Source of the DNA: Tectiglobus sp051009975 | Lineage (GTDB): Bacteria > Pseudomonadota > Alphaproteobacteria > Rhizobiales > Hyphomicrobiaceae | NCBI GenBank assembly: GCA_051009975.1 | Contig: JBPCWA010000197.1 | Coordinates: forward strand, 1 to 8,147 | Direction: 5' to 3' | Length of the DNA stretch: 8,147 nt | In this document: positions 1 through 4,980 of the stretch, one piece after another | Layout: every line of letters begins with the position of its first letter | Numbering within the stretch: position 1 is the stretch's first letter | Notes under the pieces: generated by a model | Database searches by the model: none | What the model was told of the DNA's origin: nothing | The model's input: the letters and a program-made list of their open reading frames with translations, nothing else | Translations under genes and position numbers: made by a program

Positions 1-38
1 ACCGCTGTCGCGCCGAGGAATGCACCCTTCAGCTTCAT
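1..38 (-). CDS. Start of a signal-peptide protein, probably sugar ABC transporter solute-binding protein (partial)
   Basis: Only the first 12 codons and two bases of the next lie in the window; the gene runs off the left edge. They read MKLKGAFLGATA, two lysines followed by a small hydrophobic run, as at the start of a Sec signal peptide. The start is supported by a Shine-Dalgarno GGGAGG (minus strand, 50 to 45) six bases before the ATG and by a good promoter further upstream (85-113). The gene lies downstream of the LacI-family regulator on the same strand and diverges from a sugar-catabolic operon. Regulators of this kind in alphaproteobacteria commonly precede ABC sugar-transport genes, so a periplasmic solute-binding protein is the best inference. 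The identity rests on context only; any exported protein would look the same here. Confidence 0.6.
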   Translation of the reverse strand, partial: MKLKGAFLGATA

Positions 39-84
39 TCCTATCCTCCCAAATTGGATTTTGAGTACGCAATTTTGCGCGTCG

Positions 85-113
85 AATAAAGCGCCCTTCT
101 CATCGGGTGTCAA
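85..113 (-). promoter_or_regulatory. Sigma70-type promoter of the left-edge gene
   Basis: Read on the minus strand there is a perfect -35 hexamer TTGACA (113-108), a 17-base spacer, and a -10 TTTATT (90-85) matching four of six consensus positions. Transcription would start near 78 and leave a leader of about 40 bases before the ATG at 38. The operator-like palindrome at 121-134 ends 7 bases upstream of the -35. This makes the gene independently transcribed rather than only a read-through from lacI. Confidence 0.6.
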
Positions 114-138
114 TTGAAAATTTACCCTCGTAAAATTT
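109..138 (-). promoter_or_regulatory. Candidate operator of the LacI-family regulator (transport side)
   Basis: The core on the minus strand is TTTACGAGGGTAAA (134-121), with arms TTTAC and GTAAA that are exact inverted repeats around four bases. Together with flanks it matches the region upstream of the catabolic operon (1327-1356) at 23 of 30 aligned positions with no gaps. The matches include the AAATTTTAC block, the AAA arm and AATTGAC. Binding by the adjacent LacI-family protein is inference. The site sits just upstream of the -35 rather than over the -10, so it could serve repression or activation. Confidence 0.45.
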
Positions 139-239
139 CCGGCAATGGGTTGAGCCATGCGGTAGGCGATCAGGAAGCCATCAAAGATGCGATCGCGCAG
201 GTCGTCAATCGAGTGATCAGCGGTTGATTGAGTGGGCCA

Positions 240-1265
240 CTAGGCGGACGATCTCATAACCAGCTTGCCCTCAAAAAGGTATTCGTGCCTTTCGTGGGAT
301 CTTGTCTCGTCATTGATCAATTCAAAAAGTACTTGGACACTTTTCGTGGCAATCGACTCGTAGTCTTGCGCGACGGTTGTCAAGGAGGGGCAGGTAAACT
401 TGGACCACGGATGATCGTCGTGGCCGGCCACACGCAGAGCGCAGCCGTCGCCTCGTCCAACACGCAGACCCTTCTGATAGGCAGCCGCAATCAGCCCGAT
501 AGCAATGCGATCATTGCTGCAAAGTACTGTACTCGATGGCAGCGCCCGGTCCGCAATCAGTTGCAGGCCATTGTTGAACCCTATTTGCTCGAAATCCCAG
601 TCCCCGCCGGAGGCTGTGATGACTGTTGGGACGTGGCCGACGCGCTCCATGGCGTCTAGGTATGCCTGGCGCCGCTTGTTTGCATTAGGATTGACTGGCG
701 GCATCTCAAAGAAACAGGGCGGTTCGCCCGTTCGGCAAAGATATTGGACAATCATTGGGATGCTTTGAAAATTGTTCGAGCCAACAAATGCTTTGCCGAC
801 GGCCAAATTGCTGTCGAACACCACAGTGGGAACCTCGCGCGTAAAATTCTCTACGTTCTCCAAATCTGAGCTTCTTCCCAGTGGCGCGATCAATGCACCA
901 GCCGGTCTAAGAGACACAAGTGTCGCTAAGGCATTGTTTTCCAATTCGGTCTTGCCGTGTGCGCTGAAGACAATTGGCCAGTAGCCGGCATCGATGCACT
1001 GGCGCTCAATCATGCGCACAATCTCAGCAAAAAAGGGATCGGCCAGATAGGGAACCAGGATGCCAATTGTTTTAGTCAACCTTCTGTTTTGATTGATCGC
1101 GAAGATGTTCGGGCGGTAATCATATCGGTCAAGGGCGCGTTCGATCCGCGCTCGTGTCGATATCCTGACGCTTTCTGGATCGTGGAAGTATTTTGACAGG
1201 GTTGGGCGGGAGATGCCGCTCACTGCAGCTAGCTCTTCCATGTTCCGAATTCGGTTGTCCGACAT
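240..1265 (-). CDS. LacI-family transcriptional regulator of the sugar locus
   Basis: This 341-residue protein has the full length and layout of the LacI/GalR family. An N-terminal helix-turn-helix spans about residues 9-30 (MEELAAVSGISRPTLSKYF), followed by a hinge (YRPNIFAINQNRRLTKTIGIL, about 50-70) and a periplasmic-binding-protein-like effector domain. The C-terminal part carries the family pattern GHDDHPWS...PSLTTVAQDYESIA. Such proteins bind operators as dimers and respond to a sugar or sugar phosphate. The recognition residues are R20, P21 and K25, where E. coli LacI has Tyr17, Gln18 and Arg22. The hinge position equivalent to Leu56 is Gln59, which is unusual. The gene is divergent from the kinase operon and co-directional with the left-edge gene, so local control of uptake and catabolism is the natural inference. 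The start at 1265 gives a normal N terminus; its Shine-Dalgarno (GGTGA) is weak. The effector is unknown, possibly tagatose, galactitol, altritol or a phosphate. Confidence 0.93.
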   Translation of the reverse strand: MSDNRIRNMEELAAVSGISRPTLSKYFHDPESVRISTRARIERALDRYDYRPNIFAINQNRRLTKTIGILVPYLADPFFAEIVRMIERQCIDAGYWPIVFSAHGKTELENNALATLVSLRPAGALIAPLGRSSDLENVENFTREVPTVVFDSNLAVGKAFVGSNNFQSIPMIVQYLCRTGEPPCFFEMPPVNPNANKRRQAYLDAMERVGHVPTVITASGGDWDFEQIGFNNGLQLIADRALPSSTVLCSNDRIAIGLIAAAYQKGLRVGRGDGCALRVAGHDDHPWSKFTCPSLTTVAQDYESIATKSVQVLFELINDETRSHERHEYLFEGKLVMRSSA

Positions 1266-1315
1266 GTCAAATCACCATTCCGGCAATGTGCATCCGACCA
1301 GGAGATGCCTTTCGT

Positions 1316-1344
1316 AATATATGAAAAAATTTTACACGCGGAAA
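1316..1344 (-). promoter_or_regulatory. Weak candidate promoter of the lacI-family gene
   Basis: On the minus strand a -10 TATATT (1321-1316), five of six matches, follows a 17-base spacer after TTTCCG (1344-1339), a poor -35 with three matches. The -35 lies inside the operator-like sequence at 1331-1344, which would give autoregulation. The call rests on hexamer similarity and position only. Confidence 0.3.
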
Positions 1345-1356
1345 GATTAAATTGAC
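1327..1356 (+). promoter_or_regulatory. Candidate operator of the LacI-family regulator (catabolic side)
   Basis: The core TTTACACGCGGAAA (1331-1344) is an imperfect palindrome centred on CG, symmetric at 10 of 14 positions, as is usual for LacI-family operators. After seven bases it is followed by TTGACG (1352-1357), the same layout as on the transport side at 109-138. The first arm ACACGCG (1334-1340) also pairs with CGCGTGT (1356-1362), a perfect 7-base inverted repeat with 15 bases between. No good -10 follows TTGACG at the right distance, so the operon promoter itself is unresolved. A poor alternative -10, TAAAGT, lies near 1430. Confidence 0.45.
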
Positions 1357-1463
1357 GCGTGTTGGCCTTCGTGGCAACCAGTTTGCCCTGCACGGTTAGC
1401 CCGGGAGACGTTCCCAGTGGGACATTTGTTAAAGTGAGGTTGGGGAGGTTGAAGCGGGGTGCG

Positions 1464-2411
1464 ATGAAGAGAATTGCTGTTATTGGCGAGATTCTCGTGG
1501 AGGTTATGGCAGATACGGATGGTGAAGGATTCTTGGAACCCCAGCCGCTTACGGGACCTTTTCCTTCCGGAGCGCCAGCGATTTTTGCAGACCAGGTCGC
1601 CAAACTAGGCCAGCCCGTTTCGATAGTCTCGGCGGTGGGGGATGATGATTTCGGCCGATTGAATATTGAGCGATTGAGCTCAGACGGCGTAAACACAGCC
1701 GCTGTTTACGTCGATGGCGGTCGGCCCACCGGCAGCGCCTTCGTTCGTTATCGTTCGGACGGATCGAGAAATTTCGTCTTTAATATCAGCCACAGCGCGG
1801 CAGGACATGTGAACATCAACGCCGAGGTTCTTAATGTATTGGCCACGGCTGACCATGTGCACGTAATGGGGTCATCTTTGTCGAGTCCCGAACTTATTGA
1901 GCTAAATTTTCGTGCTGTCGATGACGTCCGTACCAGAGGTGGAACAGTGTCCTTTGATCCCAACATTCGAGTTGAGATGATGTCAGCGCCAGGAATGGCC
2001 GAGGCAACGCGCCGGATACTTGCAAAGAGCGATTTATTCCTTCCCAGCAATGACGAGATATTCATCTTCACGGTTAGAAAGGACTTGAACGGCGCCGTCT
2101 CAGAGTTGCTTGACTGCGGTCCAAGGGCGATCGTGCACAAGCGCGGAGCGGATGGTGCAACCTACTACGACCGCGATAGGGCGGTCGACACCAAAGCGTA
2201 TTCGGTAGACGAAATCGACCCAACTGGGGCTGGAGATTGTTTCGGCGGCACATTCACTACGATGTGGCTGCGAGAGAGCGATCCGCAAGACGCTTTGCGC
2301 CTCGCTGCCGCCAGCGGAGCTCTTGCCGTAACGCGACGGGGCCCAATGGAGGGCACCGCCGACATGGCCACTTTAAACGCGTTTCTCGAGCACGCGGAAC
2401 AGGTGACTTAA
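1464..2411 (+). CDS. PfkB-family sugar kinase, probable D-tagatose 6-kinase
   Basis: This 315-residue cytoplasmic protein belongs to the ribokinase/PfkB family (PF00294), which phosphorylates sugar hydroxyls with ATP. It opens with MKRIAVIGEILVE and has the glycine-rich substrate-site stretch PSGAPAIFADQVAKLG (about 34-49) and GDDDFGRLN. The C-terminal signature DPTGAGDCFGG begins at residue 252 and carries the presumed catalytic base Asp258. Coupling to a GatZ-type epimerase matches the D-altritol/galactitol pathway of Agrobacterium, in which a PF00294 kinase makes D-tagatose 6-phosphate (EC 2.7.1.101). The substrate is therefore inferred from context; fructose or another ketose cannot be excluded. 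The frame stays open upstream to a GTG at 1359, but family kinases begin at MKRIAVIGE. GGGGAGG at 1442-1448 is rather distant (15 bases) from ATG 1464, and GGGG at 1456-1459 is closer, so the start is good but not certain. The stop overlaps the next gene's ATG (TAATG). Confidence 0.88.
   Translation: MKRIAVIGEILVEVMADTDGEGFLEPQPLTGPFPSGAPAIFADQVAKLGQPVSIVSAVGDDDFGRLNIERLSSDGVNTAAVYVDGGRPTGSAFVRYRSDGSRNFVFNISHSAAGHVNINAEVLNVLATADHVHVMGSSLSSPELIELNFRAVDDVRTRGGTVSFDPNIRVEMMSAPGMAEATRRILAKSDLFLPSNDEIFIFTVRKDLNGAVSELLDCGPRAIVHKRGADGATYYDRDRAVDTKAYSVDEIDPTGAGDCFGGTFTTMWLRESDPQDALRLAAASGALAVTRRGPMEGTADMATLNAFLEHAEQVT
1688..1710. repeat. Perfect 8-bp inverted repeat inside the kinase gene
   Basis: CGTAAACA (1688-1695) and TGTTTACG (1703-1710) are exact reverse complements separated by seven bases. 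The arms contain the same GTAAA/TTTAC half-sites as the candidate operators upstream. It lies about 225 bases into the kinase coding sequence. It could be an auxiliary operator, an RNA hairpin or coincidence; the 7-base spacing is wider than in normal LacI-family operators. Confidence 0.35.
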
Positions 2412-3670
2412 TGACTCCCGTACTCAAATCTATTCCAGAAGCTTATCATCGCGGGGAGCACCGCGGGATAACATCAGTTTGTTCGGCGCACCCGATTGTC
2501 GTTGAGGCAGCCCTGGAACTGGCTTTGGAAAACGGCGGGCCGGCATTGATTGAGGCCACCTGCAACCAGGTCAACCAGGACGGTGGATACACCGGTATGA
2601 CGCCGCTGGATTTTCGACGCTTTGTAGAATCCATTGCAGTCAAGGTTGGTTTCGATGAGTCGCATATTATTCTGGGGGGAGATCATCTCGGTCCGAGCCC
2701 TTGGAAGTCCCTGACAGCCGATAAGGCCATGGCCAAGGCGGAAGCAATGGTTGCCGCCTATGCCGAGGCAGGCTTTACAAAGCTCCATCTCGACACATCT
2801 ATGGGCTGTCACGGCGAGCCTCCAGCTCTTGCAGACAAGGAGACAGCGAACCGGGCTTCGCGCCTCGCTGCGGTCAGCGAACGCCACAAGAACGAGGTTC
2901 AGCCGTTCTACGTGATCGGTACGGAGGTCCCTGTGCCTGGCGGTGCCGCACACGCACTGGACAATCTTGAACTGACACACCCCGACGCTGTCGCCAAGAC
3001 CTATGCCATTCACCGGGACGCCTTCCTGTCAAGCGGTCTGGATGATGCGTTTTCCAGGGTGATTGCGTTGGTCGTCCAGCCTGGTGTGGAATTCGCTCAT
3101 ACGGACGTCGTCCAATTTGATCCGATCAAGGCTCGAGCGCTGTCGGCCTCACTGAAGGACCTACCCGGAATCGTATTTGAGGCTCATTCTACCGACTATC
3201 AAACCGCAAAGGGCCTTCGCGAACTTGTGGGAATGGGGTTTGCTGTATTGAAAGTGGGACCTTGGCTGACCTTTGCGCTTCGGGAAGCTCTCTACGCACT
3301 CGATCCAGTCGCAGACATTATGGAAGGCAACGCCCCCCGCGGACAACTGATGGCAACCATGGAGGCTGCCATGCGCGCGTCACCGGCGGATTGGGAAAAT
3401 TACTACACCGGCAGCAAGCATGATCAATGGATTCAACGGCATTTCAGTCTCTCCGATAGAATCCGGTACTACTGGCCTAAGCCTAGTGTAAACGAGGCGG
3501 TTGATCGCCTGCTCGCCAGATTGGGGCAGCGCGAAATACCCTCTCCAGTCCTTCATCAATTTTTCCCAGAACATGGCATGCGATCCGAACCTGGAGGTGG
3601 AACCGGCCGGGAGATCGTACTGGAGTCCGTTAAGCGCGTGCTGAGGTTCTATCAGGCTGCAGTCGACTAG
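2411..3670 (+). CDS. gatZ: GatZ/KbaZ-family protein, probable D-tagatose-6-phosphate 4-epimerase
   Basis: This 419-residue protein matches the GatZ/KbaZ family (PF08013) over its whole length; E. coli GatZ is about 420 residues. Family blocks appear in order: SVCSAHP (22-28), IEATCNQVNQDGGYTGMTP (47-65), ILGGDHLGPSPW (87-98), HLDTSMGC (126-133), IGTEVPVPGG (169-178), VVQPGVEF, FEAHSTDYQT (256-265), LKVGPWLTFALREALYAL and SLSDRIRYYWP. The name 'tagatose-bisphosphate aldolase non-catalytic subunit' comes from E. coli, where it partners GatY/KbaY. No GatY is encoded in this window. An Agrobacterium PF08013 member was shown to epimerise D-tagatose 6-phosphate to D-fructose 6-phosphate, and the neighbouring kinase plus downstream phosphofructokinase fit that role well. 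ATG 2411 overlaps the kinase stop by one base (TAATG), implying translational coupling. The frame runs open further upstream, but only inside the kinase gene. Family assignment is certain; the epimerase reaction is inferred. Confidence 0.93.
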   Translation: MTPVLKSIPEAYHRGEHRGITSVCSAHPIVVEAALELALENGGPALIEATCNQVNQDGGYTGMTPLDFRRFVESIAVKVGFDESHIILGGDHLGPSPWKSLTADKAMAKAEAMVAAYAEAGFTKLHLDTSMGCHGEPPALADKETANRASRLAAVSERHKNEVQPFYVIGTEVPVPGGAAHALDNLELTHPDAVAKTYAIHRDAFLSSGLDDAFSRVIALVVQPGVEFAHTDVVQFDPIKARALSASLKDLPGIVFEAHSTDYQTAKGLRELVGMGFAVLKVGPWLTFALREALYALDPVADIMEGNAPRGQLMATMEAAMRASPADWENYYTGSKHDQWIQRHFSLSDRIRYYWPKPSVNEAVDRLLARLGQREIPSPVLHQFFPEHGMRSEPGGGTGREIVLESVKRVLRFYQAAVD

Positions 3671-3783
3671 GAGGCGGAACCTAATAAACTATCGCCAGGC
3701 CTTGGCTGATGTGGCGTGCTATGTTGCGTTGCTTTCCGAGTGAGATCGAGCGATCGGGCCGCGATATTGATGGGACGTGAAAG

Positions 3784-4941
3784 ATGCATATAGGAATTTT
3801 GACAGGCGGCGGGGACGTGCCCGGCCTCAATCCTGCAATCAAGACCGTCGTTCTTGAAGCGGAACGGCGCGGCTGGCGAGTGACTGGCTTTCGTCGGGGC
3901 TGGGCGGGGCCACTCAACTATGACCCGTCACGACCAGAAGCATCTCAAAAGCATCTCATGTCGCTTTCGCCCAACGTCGTCCGCAGCATCGACCGGACCG
4001 GTGGAACCATACTTCATTCCTCGCGAACTCGACCTTCCAATGTGCGGCTTAGCGATCTGCCCCATTTCTTGTCAGAAGCAAAACTGGCAGAAGTCGGTTC
4101 GGACGAAGTCGACTGCACGGACCATGTCTTGTCCGTGCTGAAAGCACTGAATATCGATGTGCTGATCGCAATTGGTGGCGATGATACATTGTCCTATGCT
4201 GCGCGTCTTCACCATGACGGCATGCCTACGGTCTGTCTTCCCAAAACGATAGACAACGATGTCTTTGGCACCGACTATTGCATTGGATTTTCCACGTGCA
4301 TTACGCGGTCGGTTGACCTGATCCATGGACTGCGTACGCCTGCAGGCAGCCATGAGCGCATCATGGTTGTCGAGTTGTTCGGCCGCGACAGCGGTCACAC
4401 AGCGTTGATGGCCGGGTATCTGGCAGACGTCGATCGTACATTGATTGCAGAGGTTGAGATTGATCTTGATAAAGTCACGAAATTGGTTGTCGAGGACCGC
4501 CAGCGCAACGTGTCAAACTACGCAATCGTAGTTGTTTCGGAGGGCGCACGCGTTCGAGGCGGGCAAGTCATAGAGCATGGGGAACCCGACGCCTATGGTC
4601 ATCGAAAGCGGGGCGGTATCGGGCCAATTGTTGCGGACTACATTAAACGTACGACGAAAGTCGACGTGATGAACCAGAGTCTTGGTTATTTGGTGCGATC
4701 AGGACCACCTGATGCAGTGGATCAAATGGTGGCAAGAAATTTTGCGACCATGGCCGTTGACTGCATCGAAACGGGACAGACCGGACTGATGATGGCTGTC
4801 CAAGACGGTATTTACACCACTGTTCCGGCTGACATGAGCACGACTGGCGAGCGCCGCGTCGATGTCGACCGCATGTATGATTCGGATGCTTACCGCCCTC
4901 GAATTAGCGGTCTGCAAGGTATGCCAATGTTCTTGAAATGA
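3784..4941 (+). CDS. pfp: Phosphofructokinase of the PfkA family, probably pyrophosphate-dependent
   Basis: This 385-residue cytoplasmic enzyme phosphorylates fructose 6-phosphate at C1. The N terminus MHIGILTGGGDVPGLN (1-16) is the family phosphate-binding loop. GGDDT (131-135) has Asp134 where ATP enzymes have Gly, and PKTIDND (153-159) has Lys154 where ATP enzymes usually have Gly; together these are the accepted marks of PPi-dependent enzymes (EC 2.7.1.90). Asp157 is the expected catalytic base. FGR (199-201), Glu253 and Arg305 fit the sugar-phosphate site. The usual HIQRGG block reads YLVRSGPPD (302-310), so this is a divergent subgroup. It follows the epimerase gene by 113 bases and precedes the sulfatase by 39. 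The start at 3784 gives the family N terminus, but the ribosome binding site is weak. Tagatose 6-phosphate could be an alternative substrate. Family certain; phosphoryl donor inferred from residues. Confidence 0.93.
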   Translation: MHIGILTGGGDVPGLNPAIKTVVLEAERRGWRVTGFRRGWAGPLNYDPSRPEASQKHLMSLSPNVVRSIDRTGGTILHSSRTRPSNVRLSDLPHFLSEAKLAEVGSDEVDCTDHVLSVLKALNIDVLIAIGGDDTLSYAARLHHDGMPTVCLPKTIDNDVFGTDYCIGFSTCITRSVDLIHGLRTPAGSHERIMVVELFGRDSGHTALMAGYLADVDRTLIAEVEIDLDKVTKLVVEDRQRNVSNYAIVVVSEGARVRGGQVIEHGEPDAYGHRKRGGIGPIVADYIKRTTKVDVMNQSLGYLVRSGPPDAVDQMVARNFATMAVDCIETGQTGLMMAVQDGIYTTVPADMSTTGERRVDVDRMYDSDAYRPRISGLQGMPMFLK

Positions 4942-4965
4942 CAGTTGTCATCTTCGCGGCGGCGC

Positions 4966-4972
4966 AAGGAGG
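4966..4972 (+). promoter_or_regulatory. Strong Shine-Dalgarno that fixes the sulfatase start
   Basis: AAGGAGG lies eight bases before ATG 4981 and is the best ribosome binding site in the window. It favours this start over an upstream in-frame start at 4945, which would add 12 arginine-rich residues and bury the signal peptide. Confidence 0.8.
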
Positions 4973-4980
4973 TCAGAACC

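Noticed and set aside
1..242. Stop-codon read-through from lacI into the left-edge gene
   Set aside because: The frame is open, but the regulator is already full length and the downstream gene has its own promoter and ribosome binding site.
228..659. 143-codon plus-strand frame opposite the end of lacI
   Set aside because: It is antisense to a clear LacI-family gene and its translation has no recognisable motif.
1359..1463. GTG start 35 codons upstream for the kinase
   Set aside because: It lies inside the regulatory inverted repeat, lacks a ribosome binding site, and family kinases begin at the MKRIAVIGE segment.
2474..3013. 179-codon minus-strand frame inside gatZ
   Set aside because: It is a shadow of a gene conserved over its full length on the other strand.
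4939..4950. TGACA-GT-TGTCA palindrome at the phosphofructokinase stop codon
   Set aside because: Short, single, without T tract or promoter elements; probably chance.
4945..4980. Earlier in-frame start for the sulfatase
   Set aside because: It would place charged residues before the signal peptide, and the strong AAGGAGG is spaced correctly only for ATG 4981.
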